DNA of 64,000 nt from NCBI GenBank assembly GCA_004764695.1, contig SMSO01000032.1, forward strand, positions 6,034,668 through 6,098,667, given 5' to 3'. The translations under genes and the position numbers were made by a program. The DNA comes from Schizochytrium sp. TIO01. Taxonomy: Eukaryota > Sar > Bigyra > Thraustochytrida > Thraustochytriidae. A model generated the notes under the pieces. That model did not search any database and was not told where the DNA came from. It saw only the letters and a program-made list of their open reading frames with translations. Each line of letters starts with the position of its first letter. Positions within the stretch are counted from its first letter, which is position 1. Below, one piece after another: positions 51,453-62,600 of the stretch.

Positions 51453-54272
51453 TTATAGTGATGCAGTAAGCCACTGGAGGCCACTTCGGTGGCCAGTATG
51501 GTTTGCTGACTTTTTGTTTGTGATACCCAGGCCGTCTGAGAAGAGATTTGTTTCTATAGGTTCTAAAAAGACCAGAAGGGTGCTACGCTCCTGCGAATTT
51601 TACATTTACAGAAACTTGAAGGGTGACAGACAGCCATTTAGGGCAGACATGATTCTGCTTCATTCCTTGTTGTTTGATAGAAAAGAAACAAATCTGTCGA
51701 TACCTATTTCTAAATCTGCACACATAGAGCATATAGTTCAAGAATGGTCTTTACTATCCTTAGAGAAATGAATCATTGTCCCTGCTAGCGTTTGCAAGTT
51801 CTTAGAGTGTAGGCAACTACTCGCACGAAAAGTACTAGAAACATGAATTCAGGTACAGAACCTTTGCAAGGTGGATACCGGAGCTTTTGTTGCTCATATT
51901 GGCAAGCATGACATGCAGTACGAGCGCTTAATCCCGTTGTTCGTTTCTTCCCGCTGGCCATAACATTATGCTTGTAGCAGCAGCAATACTTGACGTTTAT
52001 TTTTATTAGTACTTGCGATGCTGCTGCTACTGCTGCTGCATTCTTGCCTTCTTCACGGTCTACATGAATTGGGCGCGTGCGCATTTATTGAGCGGCATCA
52101 TTTGATAACGTGGGGATCGCCACAGCGATCTTTAATAATCACTTTTTCTCTGACTATACACATACTCTCTGTCTCCTCAGAAGAAAACTTAGTAGTACCA
52201 ACACTTCTTTAGTTGAAGTCTAGTACATAATTTGCAGAACCATGCCAAGAACACCAAAAGGTCTTCAAATAAGTTTTGGTTCGTTCACACTCTGGGTTGG
52301 ACTGGTATTGCTGCCAGGTTGATAGTACCTAGCTACAGAGTGAAATGATTTTTAGATAAGTAGGGTAGAACATATACCTCCCTACAACTCCGCAAACTAT
52401 TATGATGCTGGTTTCCGTCGTCCAAGCCTTCTAGTTCCTACACTTCGCACACCCAATGGCATTGCCTACTCAAGCTATGTCTATATATTTTTAATTTAAA
52501 AATGTTAAAAAATAATATATATATATATATATCATGGACTGATTCAGGCTAGATTACGTACCACTCTCTCCATGCATGAAAGTTCATAGCCGTATTTTGG
52601 GTCATGGTAATTTGGAATTGCCTCGGCTTGCTTTATTGTTTGAGCTCTGATGCAAAGATCCCTGGACAATTTCAATCTTGTTATGGTTGATTCATTGTCA
52701 AAAGTAGTACTACTTTAAATTGTGAAAAGGAAAAGAAAAGTAAAAGGCGGACGATCGTAATCTTTCTCCTCACAGGTGGCACTTTAAGTTCTTTTTCTAA
52801 AAATGGTGCATCTTTGCGATAACTTTATCATGTAGTCTCGTTCGCACCCTCTCTGGTTTCTAGCTTTCAAATCGGTTTGGAGCTCGACGTACCGGCGAGA
52901 GAGCTCCGAGCAAACCATGATCCCCTGCTGATCGAGCACTAAGATTCGAGTAAGCTAGAATGACTTTTAGACTATGAGAAAATGGTGAGTGCACATTCTG
53001 CAAAAAGGTGAATCAAAGCAGTCACTGCGCACTTTAAAAAAAAGAAAAGAAAAGAAAAAAGAGAATCTATGTGCTTTTTTCTTTTTGCATTTTCTTTCTT
53101 TTTTACAACTTGCCAGGAGAGCACAAATAACTTTTAGCAATCTCTTGCTCACTCGCTCACCCAGTCGCTATTGTCGATGTTTTTGCCGATATGGAAAGTC
53201 GCATAAGAGCGGCGAGGCACGCTGCCTTGCACTACTCGGGGAATTATGTTGGAGCGTGAGCGACTTGTTGGCGACCGTGGGTGTCTGAGGTTATGATTCA
53301 CGGTTGAAAAGAAGAAGAACAGACACCATGCATTTTTAGAAGTGTAGTAGGATTTGGTTAGTCTTGTATAGCATGGATACCTACTTCATCGATTTGTTTA
53401 CAAAACAGACCCAACTTGATCATCATATGATGATGCCAACAAACTTGAAACAATGAGGAGATTGCTACGCGCCATCTAACAGTGGTAGGCTAACATTATT
53501 GTCTATGCGAATCGCAAACATGTGCAAGCGCACCAGAGACAAACAAAGCGGCTGGAAACAAAGAATGAGTTTGATGACTTGAAGTTATACCTAGCACTGG
53601 TAATGCTTGGCCGCACTTTTGTTATCTGTGAACGCGAGCACGCGCAGAATTACCAGACCCGGGGCACAGAGTCCCTGCAAGCTTCATTTTCTATGAAGAC
53701 TCTCTCTTTTTTCTTTTCTTTTTCTCTGAAAAAAAGAAAGAAATATAATATAATTAATAGAAGAACTTGAAAAGGAAAAAGAAAAGTAAAAAGAAAAAAG
53801 CAAACAAACAAACAAAAAGGAAATCAAATCGGAATCACCTCTGCCGCAGCACTACTCTCCCTCGCAGCCACCGCGCGGGAGGCACAGGCTCCAACTGGAG
53901 CGGGACGTCAGATCCATCTCCATTGCTGCCTAGAGGCCTCAACTGGTGAACTTCAAACAGGGCACTGCTGGCCGAAGTACCTCGTTTAGGCGCTCTAACT
54001 CGATCATTGATTGCACTACACGTGCACGTGCTGGCCGTGAAGAGCCCTCGTGTATTAGGCAGACTGATAGAGTCCTAAGCCCCCTTATAACAGCATCAAA
54101 AGTAAACCCAACAGCGGAGAAGGAATACCCGGCTCAGAAGCTCACACAAAGGCTCGAGCAAGAGACCCCAGACCTAATTCTGCAATACACAGCGCAACTT
54201 TCTTTAGTTCTATTCGCAAAAGAAAATCTGCTTTCTCCGTGGACGTTTTGACGTATTTGACAATTTTACAGA

Positions 54273-57200
54273 ATGGACGCAGGCGCAGTGGGCGTTGGCT
54301 CAAGCGTATGGGTCGCTTACAAAGGCGAAGGTGGCGCCACCGAGTATGAAGAAGGCATTGTGACTTCTCGCGATGGCCGCTGGGTGACAGTCAAGAGCGG
54401 CCAAGGCAAGGACCGCTATGACATCGAGGAAGAGGAGAACCCCAAGGTCTTTCGCAGCAACGAACAAGTTGTCCAGGACATGACTGCGCTTAGGTTCTTT
54501 CATGTCCCCGGTATTCTTCACAACCTGCGCGAAAGGGCCGTCGTCATGGACGAGCCTTACACCTTCCTTGGAGGCAGCGTACTCGTTGCGGTCAACCCTC
54601 TCCGCGACATTCCAGCACCTGAGGGCATACTTGGCACACGCGATGCTATCTCACACGCACACCCGTATGCCATCGCGGAATCCGCCTATCAGTCTCTTAC
54701 TTTTGCTGTGAGTAGGCCTTCCTTTGGTGAAAAGGTAAATCAGTCCATCATCGTTGGAGGAGAGTCCGGTGCCGGTAAGACCGAGTCCAGCAAAATGGTT
54801 CTTCACCACCTCGTTGAGCGAAGCTCCATGACAGGGGCGAATGACTACAGCGATCTCGATAAGCGCCTTCTTGATATTAGTCCCATTCTCGAGTCATTCG
54901 GTAACGCTGCTACTAAGCGTAACTCGAACTCCTCTCGTTTTGGCAAGTTCATTAAGATCCACTTCGCCCCTCTTAAGGGCTCCCCCGGAGCCATGACCAT
55001 TTGTGCCGCCTCTGTACAGACCTTCTTACTCGAGCGAAGCCGCGTTGTTGAGCACATGCTGAACGAACGAAACTTCCACGTATTTTATCAGCTGCTTGAG
55101 GGCGCTTCTGATGAAATGCGCGATGAAATGATGCTTGACAGGAGTTTCTCCTACCTCAAGGCCACTAAAACGCCGGGCTCAGGCCGCAGGCGTGCCAAAA
55201 GCATGGCCAAACTTGAGAACCTTGGCGAGGAGGACGAGAGAAAGTTCAATCAGCTTAGTGATGCTCTTGACACCCTTGGTGTACCCAAGGAGGAGGTCTA
55301 CCGTATACTTGCAGGTCTTTTGCACTTGGGTAACATCAAATTTGACGAGAAGGAGGGCGTAACCACCGATGAGGCAGAGGTTCGTAACCCTGAGACTCTT
55401 GATCTTGCCTCTTCCCTCCTTAGCATTGCTCCAGAGGACCTCGAGCGCCTCTTCCTTGAGCGTAAGGTTCGCGCTGCTGGGGAGCTTATTATCGCAAAAC
55501 GTGACGCTGAGTCAGCTAAGATTGCTGTTGATGCTGTTGCCAAGACTATTTATGTCGATTTGTTTGAGTTCCTGGTACGTCGCATCACGGACGCGCTCTC
55601 TGCAAACAACTCTCATCAAACCAGACCTTTTATTGGTGTTCTCGATATCTTTGGTTTTGAATCCTTCCGCCGTAATGATCTTGAGCAACTGCTCATTAAC
55701 TACACGAATGAAGCTCTTCAAGGGACCTTCAACGCGCAAATCTTTGAGGCCGAGGCTGCTCTCTACCGCAACGAAGGTCTACGTGTCGACGACCAGATCG
55801 ATGCTTCATCTGTCACGCTTAACCAAGCCACCATGGAGTTCCTGGGAGGAGTCAAGGGTGATCGTGACCAGCCGGGCATTCTCCGTCTTATCGATATTGA
55901 GACTCAGTCACCACAACCTTCCGACAGCAAGCTCTGTAACGCTATTCACAGGACTTACGAGAAAAGTGCTGCCTCCGAGGCAGGTGCATACGTCCCAGTT
56001 CATCCAAAGGATATCAAGTATTGCTTTACTGTGCACCATTATGCTGATAACGTTACATACACTACTGGCCACTTTATTGAGAAGAACGTTGACCGTGTTC
56101 CGGACGAAGTTAGCCAGGTTCTGGCCTCCTCTACCTCTGCCATTCTTGACGAGATCTTTGGCGAACTGTCAAGTCAAACGACTGCACAAAAGGCGGCAAA
56201 GGCTGGTCGTGCTCTTGCTAAGGTCACGACCACAATTACTGGCCGCTTCCACTCGTCAATCGATGACTTAATTTCAACTCTAGATGCCACACGAGCGTCC
56301 TTCATTCGTTGCATCAAACCGAACTCTCGTATGGAGCGTAAGGGCTCCAGCGCTGATTGGTTTAACACCCAATATGTTATTCCTCAGCTTCGCAGCTTGA
56401 GCATTCCCCAGACAGCACAGATCCTCAAAGGGGGCTTCCCAACTCGTATTCCATTCCGTGAATTCGTATTTGCTTACAAGGGAATGATGCCCGAGGAGGC
56501 GCTTACCGCGTTTCACGTTCTTGCCCATGATGATGAGCGGCTCTTTGTCAAGGCTCTCTTCGAGGCCTTTCGTATCCCTCCTGAAACTTACAAGATTGGT
56601 TACACTCGCGTCTTCTTCAAGAGCGGCATGCTTGATGAACTTAACCGCGTTCTCCAAGTTGCTGCTACGGGCGAACTTCCTGAGGACGTGGCATCGCGTT
56701 TCCGCAACTGCATTGTTCTCTCACGCTGGCGCTCAATATTTGCTGGTATGATGGCTTACAACGTCCTCAACAGCATCCTTGAAGCTAATCGTAAGCGTGA
56801 GTCTGCTGTAACGATTCTACAACGTCTTGCTAAGCGTCGCGCACGCGAGGCTCGTCGTCGTCGCGAGGAAGCCCTTCGTCGCGAGGAGGAGGCTCGCCAA
56901 CGCCAGGAAGCTGCTCGCCGCGAGGCCGAGCGTCTTGCAAGGCTTGAGGAGACAAGACGTATTGCTCGCGAAGCTGCCGAGCGCGCAAACCGCATTGCAG
57001 AGGCTGAGCGCCTTCGTCAGGCTGAGATTCTGGCTGAAGAGCAACGCCGCCAAGAGGAGGAACGCGCTGCTGAAGAGGCTCGTAGACTTTCTGAACTTCG
57101 TACTGCAACTCTCTTTGCGGAGCAAGCTGTAGATGATGCAGAAGCTGAGGAGGAAGAAGAAACGAACAAGGTTGTCACAGAACTTGGTGGTGAGGATGCT

Positions 57201-59273
57201 CTTGCTGATAAACTCGATGACGAGCGTCAGCAACGCACCGCGGTGTCAAATGCCGAGAACGAAGAAGAGGATGACTTTGAGGAAACCATGACTGTCCGCA
57301 CTCCTGTTCGCGCAAGACTCCGGTCCCGTGCTAATAGTCTCGCTTCGCAAAAGACTATCAAGCAAGCCATTCTTGAGCGTGTCCGTCAAACATCGCCTGA
57401 TGCACTTGGAGCCTTTTCTGAAGATGAGGACGCCGAGGTCCGACCTCCTCGCCCGGTTTTCGAAGAAACCCCGCCAACAGTTTTTGAGGATGTTCCGTAT
57501 ATGATAATGCCTCTTAAGACGACACATAAGCGCTTTTCTGGGCTCAACCGTCTTAGAGAAAGTGTCTCTCGCCGTGCTTCTACATTTGTGGCCCGCCGCA
57601 TGTCCATGAGACGTGGCTCTCGTGGTTCCCGAAACTCCAACAAGTCTGATGGTGATGCTTGGCAGCGTTGCTCTGTTATCATTCATGGATACAAGCTCGA
57701 ATTCTACGAGAGTGTGAACAATGCTGATTCTCCAAACCCAGAGGGAGTCAATCTTTTGGGCGAGATTCTCGTGAACCCATTGTACTCCGAGATGTCTGTG
57801 GTAGACGGCGCAGTTCCAACCGAGAAGCTGATGAAAATTTCTATCGCTGCGCGGCGTGGACAGCCAGGCTACATTGTGTTCTTCCAGATTGCAGAAGAAG
57901 ACAATAAAGAGTCATTGCTTGAAGCTTACCAGGCGGCCCTCAATAACTATAAGCGGGAGGTCAAGCTCGCACAAGATTACCAAAACGGTACTCTGGAGCA
58001 GGATCATGTGAACCAAGAAGCCATGGACCAGGCTCGCCGATGGCTTGGAGAGGGCCTCATTTCCCAGGAGGAGTTTGAGCTTCTGATGACCCAGCAGATT
58101 ACCGATGATGACGAGATCTTCCAAGCTGAGGCGGGACGTTATGGCGAAGACAACACTGATCTGACCTATACCGTCAAATGTAAGGACTGTGGTGAGACTG
58201 TAGTCTTTATCAAGGGTTACGACGAGAACCCAGATCATTGCCCATACTGTGAAAGTGAGCTGCCCGAAACCGAAAGCGATCTTCAGGCTGAGACGCTTGC
58301 TTACCGCCGCTTCATGGACGAAACTCTCGAACACAAGGAAGCTATGCAGAGCGCTGGCGATAACGACAGCTACCCTGTTGCTGTGAAGATTAAGAAGGGT
58401 CAGACTATGATTGTTTACCCTCCGCAAATGCAGTCCGTGTATGACCATGATGAGCTTCGCAATGTTGACAAATTTGACTTTGCCATTTACCTTAAGAACG
58501 AGAACCCCGATGCGATCCGTGTAGTTGAGGAGTATGACATTGCTGCGACCTGGGCGGAGCTTCGTGGATTCTCCGTAAACCTCTCGAGCTCGGAAGGTTC
58601 TGGCAAGCTATCCTCAAAAGATCGCAAGAAACTGCCTGAGTTTCCCATGGACCCCAAAAAGGAGAGCCTTATTAAGGATGATCCTTCTGAGCGTGTAAAG
58701 GAAACCCTGACTAAGCACCGTCTTCTTCGTATCGATGAGTACATGCTGGCCTTGTTGGTTGTTTCACGTCACATCAAGCACTTTTATGACAACAACTATG
58801 TGCGCTCCTTCTTCAATCTTCCTGTGGACGTTAAGACTACGAAGACAATCTTTCGACGAATCCAGGTGCTTTCACCAAGCCAAGTTGATGCTGCCCAGAG
58901 CCAAGCTGACGAGCTCTTTGCTTATGTGACATCGTTGGAGCTCCAAGCTGAGGAGGACGATGACAGCTCAGCAAACTACGCTCCTGAAGATCTTGTTCCT
59001 AAGGAGCTTTGGAGCGCCATCAAAAGCGCCCAGCCTGCCTTGGAGGCCACTGCAGACCCTACCAATTTGAGCAAGGCTGGTCATCTTAAACTCACAGAAG
59101 ACGAACTTGCAGAGCTCTCTGCGCATGCGTCCCAGGTCCTTGGCGTTGTGATTGAGTGTGAGGCTCGCTATAAAAAGCTCACTGATCATGCAAGCGAAGT
59201 TGCTGTTAAGCGCATGCAGGCCGAGGATGAAGCAGCAGCTGCTCAGGCCGAGGATGGTGCTGCTGCTGCCTAA
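54273..59273 (+). CDS. Myosin heavy chain with PH-like, zinc-ribbon and PX-like tail
   Basis: This 1666-residue actin motor has an SH3-like N-terminus and a full motor domain (about 65-800). The P-loop GESGAGKT is at 163-170. Switch I NSNSSRFG begins at 217 and switch II DIFGFE at 458. After one IQ-like motif (ESAVTILQRLAKRRAREARR, from about 843) comes a long Arg/Glu single-helix-type stretch to about 960. The tail is unusual. A PH-like fold covers about 1129-1232. A SHOCT-like hairpin (LGEGLISQEEFELL) begins near 1254. A zinc ribbon has CKDC at 1303-1306 and CPYC at 1323-1326. A PX-like domain covers about 1367-1516 (LPEFPMDPKKESL, then ERVKETLTKHRLLRIDEYML). PX and PH domains bind phosphoinositides, so it is probably a membrane-cargo or tethering motor. 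The tail has no long dimerising coiled coil. It is intronless; the ATG at 54273 has an AGAATGG context. Confidence 0.93.
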   Translation: MDAGAVGVGSSVWVAYKGEGGATEYEEGIVTSRDGRWVTVKSGQGKDRYDIEEEENPKVFRSNEQVVQDMTALRFFHVPGILHNLRERAVVMDEPYTFLGGSVLVAVNPLRDIPAPEGILGTRDAISHAHPYAIAESAYQSLTFAVSRPSFGEKVNQSIIVGGESGAGKTESSKMVLHHLVERSSMTGANDYSDLDKRLLDISPILESFGNAATKRNSNSSRFGKFIKIHFAPLKGSPGAMTICAASVQTFLLERSRVVEHMLNERNFHVFYQLLEGASDEMRDEMMLDRSFSYLKATKTPGSGRRRAKSMAKLENLGEEDERKFNQLSDALDTLGVPKEEVYRILAGLLHLGNIKFDEKEGVTTDEAEVRNPETLDLASSLLSIAPEDLERLFLERKVRAAGELIIAKRDAESAKIAVDAVAKTIYVDLFEFLVRRITDALSANNSHQTRPFIGVLDIFGFESFRRNDLEQLLINYTNEALQGTFNAQIFEAEAALYRNEGLRVDDQIDASSVTLNQATMEFLGGVKGDRDQPGILRLIDIETQSPQPSDSKLCNAIHRTYEKSAASEAGAYVPVHPKDIKYCFTVHHYADNVTYTTGHFIEKNVDRVPDEVSQVLASSTSAILDEIFGELSSQTTAQKAAKAGRALAKVTTTITGRFHSSIDDLISTLDATRASFIRCIKPNSRMERKGSSADWFNTQYVIPQLRSLSIPQTAQILKGGFPTRIPFREFVFAYKGMMPEEALTAFHVLAHDDERLFVKALFEAFRIPPETYKIGYTRVFFKSGMLDELNRVLQVAATGELPEDVASRFRNCIVLSRWRSIFAGMMAYNVLNSILEANRKRESAVTILQRLAKRRAREARRRREEALRREEEARQRQEAARREAERLARLEETRRIAREAAERANRIAEAERLRQAEILAEEQRRQEEERAAEEARRLSELRTATLFAEQAVDDAEAEEEEETNKVVTELGGEDALADKLDDERQQRTAVSNAENEEEDDFEETMTVRTPVRARLRSRANSLASQKTIKQAILERVRQTSPDALGAFSEDEDAEVRPPRPVFEETPPTVFEDVPYMIMPLKTTHKRFSGLNRLRESVSRRASTFVARRMSMRRGSRGSRNSNKSDGDAWQRCSVIIHGYKLEFYESVNNADSPNPEGVNLLGEILVNPLYSEMSVVDGAVPTEKLMKISIAARRGQPGYIVFFQIAEEDNKESLLEAYQAALNNYKREVKLAQDYQNGTLEQDHVNQEAMDQARRWLGEGLISQEEFELLMTQQITDDDEIFQAEAGRYGEDNTDLTYTVKCKDCGETVVFIKGYDENPDHCPYCESELPETESDLQAETLAYRRFMDETLEHKEAMQSAGDNDSYPVAVKIKKGQTMIVYPPQMQSVYDHDELRNVDKFDFAIYLKNENPDAIRVVEEYDIAATWAELRGFSVNLSSSEGSGKLSSKDRKKLPEFPMDPKKESLIKDDPSERVKETLTKHRLLRIDEYMLALLVVSRHIKHFYDNNYVRSFFNLPVDVKTTKTIFRRIQVLSPSQVDAAQSQADELFAYVTSLELQAEEDDDSSANYAPEDLVPKELWSAIKSAQPALEATADPTNLSKAGHLKLTEDELAELSAHASQVLGVVIECEARYKKLTDHASEVAVKRMQAEDEAAAAQAEDGAAAA

Positions 59274-60251
59274 AAGGAGTCTCCATTATTGAAACCTTTC
59301 TCGACATGATTTAATACATGACTTTACTTGATCATTATATTCGCTGCAAGTACACAGCCTTGGCAAGACTCAAAATATAAGGAACCCTCCAATATCGAGC
59401 ACGGAGAGCTTCCTTTGTCTCACTTGCTCAACGACTGTTTACATTCTGTTGCGTCGAACATTAATTCTATTCAATTGTGGTTCTCATTTTCATTCCCTTT
59501 TTCTTTTCCCTCCAGGAGACTCTGAGAAACAAGAAACACATGACAGTACAACAAACTAAGCAAAATTTTAATTTTCTGTTTTAAAAATTCTCATTCTTGG
59601 GTTGCTGTTCACCTCGTGTAGCTGTCTACCTTCATATAGTGCTTCACTTCGTTCAATTTGAGTCCTGCCTACGTGTTTCTAACCCCGCTCAAAATTGAGG
59701 GCACTTCAAGCATATAGCTTCGATTTCTCAAAACTAAAAGGTGTAATTTGGATGGGTTTCCGAGGAGCAAAAATAAAGATCAAAACGATGCAAGGTTTTA
59801 TGAAACAAAAAAAGTTTCACTAGAGAAATTGACTTAGCATTATCTCGCACATGTTTATTTCTACATGTGATGGGCCACATTATGAGTCGATGTAGTGACA
59901 AAAATACTTCCGTCAAGTTTCCTCGCTGCCACATGCTTTGAGGAATGAATTAAGTGAGCTGGTACTTCGAGAATGTACCATACCAATTCCCAAACAAGTA
60001 GGTACAACTAAACACGTCAAGAGTGAACACTAAACACACACATGTAAAAGAGCAAAACACAAATCAGAGGTTTCGTTTAGCTTATACCACAAAGACTTCA
60101 GGGAATAAGGGAAGTGTGCCATGCGCAATCAGCCGCATAGGCTGGCTAGCGGAGTTAAAAAGAAAATAAATCCCTCGCATTCATCGTTGTTATCTAGGCA
60201 CGAACGGCTCACCAAAATTAGCCATTAGTAATTTTTTTTCTTTTGAACCGT
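59274..60251. other. Convergent spacer, 1 kb
   Basis: AT-rich 3' spacer between the myosin and glutaminyl-tRNA synthetase stop codons. No gene seen. Confidence 0.5.
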
Positions 60252-62429
60252 CTAAGCACGCAGGTTTGCCTTGGACTTATCTTCCTTAAGGGAGACAATG
60301 AGGTTAAATACGGGTTTCTCGCGAGTGTAGTCCTTGACATCAGCGCAAAAGTATCCAACTGTGATAAACTGGTAGCGCATCAGCTTACCGGCCTCCAGGG
60401 CAGTGGTGACCTCGTCGACAACGCCAGGCTCAACAAGAAGCTCGGTGACCTTGATTGAGTCCGGGTTGAAGAGCTCGATAAAGTCTACACCCTTCTCCTT
60501 GGCAGCCTTCTCTGCATTGACCTCGACACCCTCAACATCGCAGTCACGGAAAAGCTTGGAGTACATGCGAGCCTCCACCTTGTCAGCAGAGCTGGGCACC
60601 CATGCAACCATAGGCATACCCTTGTAAGGCATGTCCGCAGGCTCAAGACGTACGAAAACACGCTTGATGGCGCCCGTTGACTCATCCGTCTCGTGGGACT
60701 CGTATGTAACGACCCGGGCGTTCAAGAGCTTGATAGATTCGTTCTTAGGGGAGCCCGGTACCATACCCTTGTAACCCTTGATCATGTCCAGGCGAAACTT
60801 CTCGCCAGGGATATAGACAGTGGATGAGAAGGGAACCTCACGCATACCCATGTCCTCACGTCCCTTAGCAGGGTGGTTCGGCACAGTGACAGTTGCAGGT
60901 GCGTCGGCATCGGCAAAGTTGGTGATAACGACCTCAATCGGATCCACAACCGCGAAACGACGCGGTGCCTCCAGATCCAACTCCATACGGATGGAGTTCT
61001 CCAGACGCTCCAGAGGCACGCAAACCTCGTTTGAGGAGCGTGCTACACCGAGACCACGGCAAAAGTGGCGCACGGCAGTAGAGGTGTATCCACGCCGGCG
61101 AATGCCAGCAAGAGTCAGGAGGCGAGGGTCATCCCATCCAGCGACGTGGCCCTCAAGCACAAGGCGCTGCAGGCGACGTTTGGACATGACGTTGCACGAG
61201 ATAGAGCAACGAGAAGACTCCCAGGTCTTGGAGTGGAACATGCCTAGAGCGTCGAGGAGCCAATGGTAGGAGGAGTCGGATGCCTGACGGGTCTCAAACT
61301 CGAGGGTGCAGAGCGAATGCGTGACGTTCTCGAGGGAGTCCACAAGGCAGTGGGAGTAGTCGTAAGTCGGGTAGATGCACCACTTGTCTCCGGTGCGGTG
61401 GTGCTCTTTGTACATGATGCGGTATGCCATGTGGTCCCACATGTTTGGGTTCTTGGACATGAAGTCACCCTTGAGCCGGAGTGTCGCCTCACCCTCTGCG
61501 AAACGCCCATCGCGCATCTTGAGAAAGAGTTCGAGGTTCTCCTCCGGTGTGCGCACGTCCCTGCCTTCATCGAAGGTTTCCTCCTTAGGGAAAGCCAAGT
61601 CCGGGTTCTGTGCAACCTCGTTGTGATAGTTCTTGAGCGCATTACGCTGCGCGGTGACACGTTCTGCGGGAAGAAGGCACACGTAGGCCTTATCGCGTCG
61701 GATGAGCTCGCAGGCGAGGTTAAAGAGATCGTCAAAGTAGTCCGAGGTGTAGGTGATGGCGAATGGTGTGTATCCCATCCACCTGACGTTATCGATGATG
61801 GCATCGATGTACTCCTGCTTCTCAGCCTCGGGGTTGGTGTCATCGAAACGCAGGTAGCAGTCGCCTCCGTTGGCTTCTGCGGTGCCGAAGTTGACAGACA
61901 TGGCCTTTGCATGGCCGATGTGCAGGTAACCGTTGGGCTCAGGCGGGAAGCGCAGTCTGTACTTGCCGCCGGTGATCTCGAGGTGCTTAGCAAGGATCTC
62001 ATCGCTGTTCACATAGTAGTCTCCTCTGCCATGGTTATCCTTTGGGTTGCCCAAAATTCTGCGCATGGTCTCCTCAATACTCACACCGCTCTCGCCATTA
62101 TCCTCTGCTGCCGCTGCTGCTGCTCCTTCGTTGGCTTCAGCTTTGCTGCTCTCCTCGTTGGCAGCGTCTTTGGCCTTCTTGGGCTCCGGAGCCTTGGCGG
62201 GTTTCTTTTTCTCAGCCTTCTTCTCACGCTTGCGGAGAGCCTTAGTGAGGACCTTCTCAAGAGCTCCGGGCGTGTCGTAGCCGAGCTTTGCGGCTTCCTC
62301 CTTAAGGAAGGCGTCGCGACGAGCCTTGAGCTCCGCTGCTGCAGCAACCTCCTCATCCGTGGTAGGCTTGCTCGAGCCAGCCGTCAGCGCCGCGTACGCC
62401 TCTACCAGTGCATCGTCCACGCCCGACAT
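60252..62429 (-). CDS. QARS1: Cytosolic glutaminyl-tRNA synthetase
   Basis: This class I aminoacyl-tRNA synthetase of about 725 residues charges tRNA-Gln. The HIGH motif is in PPEPNGYLHIGHAKA (H170-H173). The KMSKS equivalent is MSKRR at 415-419 (VMSKRRLQRLV). Between them lie the RFDDTNPEAEKQEY block and the Rossmann-fold core. The C-terminal beta-barrel anticodon-binding part includes YIPGEKFRLDMIKGYKGM-type sequence. The N-terminal extension, about 140 residues, is Ala/Lys/Glu-rich and shorter than the appended domain I expect from animal and fungal enzymes. No mitochondrial presequence is obvious. The first ATG in frame is at 62429 (MSGVDDALVEAY); two codons further upstream are in frame but only reach a TTG. 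Confidence 0.96.
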   Translation of the reverse strand: MSGVDDALVEAYAALTAGSSKPTTDEEVAAAAELKARRDAFLKEEAAKLGYDTPGALEKVLTKALRKREKKAEKKKPAKAPEPKKAKDAANEESSKAEANEGAAAAAAEDNGESGVSIEETMRRILGNPKDNHGRGDYYVNSDEILAKHLEITGGKYRLRFPPEPNGYLHIGHAKAMSVNFGTAEANGGDCYLRFDDTNPEAEKQEYIDAIIDNVRWMGYTPFAITYTSDYFDDLFNLACELIRRDKAYVCLLPAERVTAQRNALKNYHNEVAQNPDLAFPKEETFDEGRDVRTPEENLELFLKMRDGRFAEGEATLRLKGDFMSKNPNMWDHMAYRIMYKEHHRTGDKWCIYPTYDYSHCLVDSLENVTHSLCTLEFETRQASDSSYHWLLDALGMFHSKTWESSRCSISCNVMSKRRLQRLVLEGHVAGWDDPRLLTLAGIRRRGYTSTAVRHFCRGLGVARSSNEVCVPLERLENSIRMELDLEAPRRFAVVDPIEVVITNFADADAPATVTVPNHPAKGREDMGMREVPFSSTVYIPGEKFRLDMIKGYKGMVPGSPKNESIKLLNARVVTYESHETDESTGAIKRVFVRLEPADMPYKGMPMVAWVPSSADKVEARMYSKLFRDCDVEGVEVNAEKAAKEKGVDFIELFNPDSIKVTELLVEPGVVDEVTTALEAGKLMRYQFITVGYFCADVKDYTREKPVFNLIVSLKEDKSKANLRA

Positions 62430-62554
62430 TCTCAACCGAGAGTCTGACCAATCCGCTTAGAATACCCTGCCTCTCTGCCGCCTCAAGACCGCGAAGTCGC
62501 TCGCTTCCTTCCGGATTTGCTTCGATTGGATTTGCTTTCTCAAATCTCATTTCA

Positions 62555-62600
62555 AACAAACAATCAATCAATCGATCGATCAATCGATCACTCAATCGAT
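62555..62600. repeat. (ATCA/ATCG)n microsatellite
   Basis: About 46 bases of ATCA and ATCG units, 130 bases upstream of the glutaminyl-tRNA synthetase start, so probably in its leader or promoter. Confidence 0.8.

Larger units (their letters stand above)
48894..54272. other. Gene-poor spacer, 5.4 kb
   Basis: The longest spacer, between the WW gene and the myosin gene. It contains an (AT)n tract at about 52515-52533, the palindrome-rich motif near 50105-50140, and an EF-hand-like relic on the minus strand at 51264-51452. The plus-strand frame 51388-51771 (127 codons) starts without an ATG and shows no domain. Several short frames at 50.5-54.2 kb have no support. A multi-exon gene with short exons cannot be excluded. 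Confidence 0.45.

Noticed and set aside
51388-51771. Plus-strand frame of 127 codons in the long spacer
   Set aside because: It has no ATG near its start and no recognisable motif; it may be chance or part of a relic.
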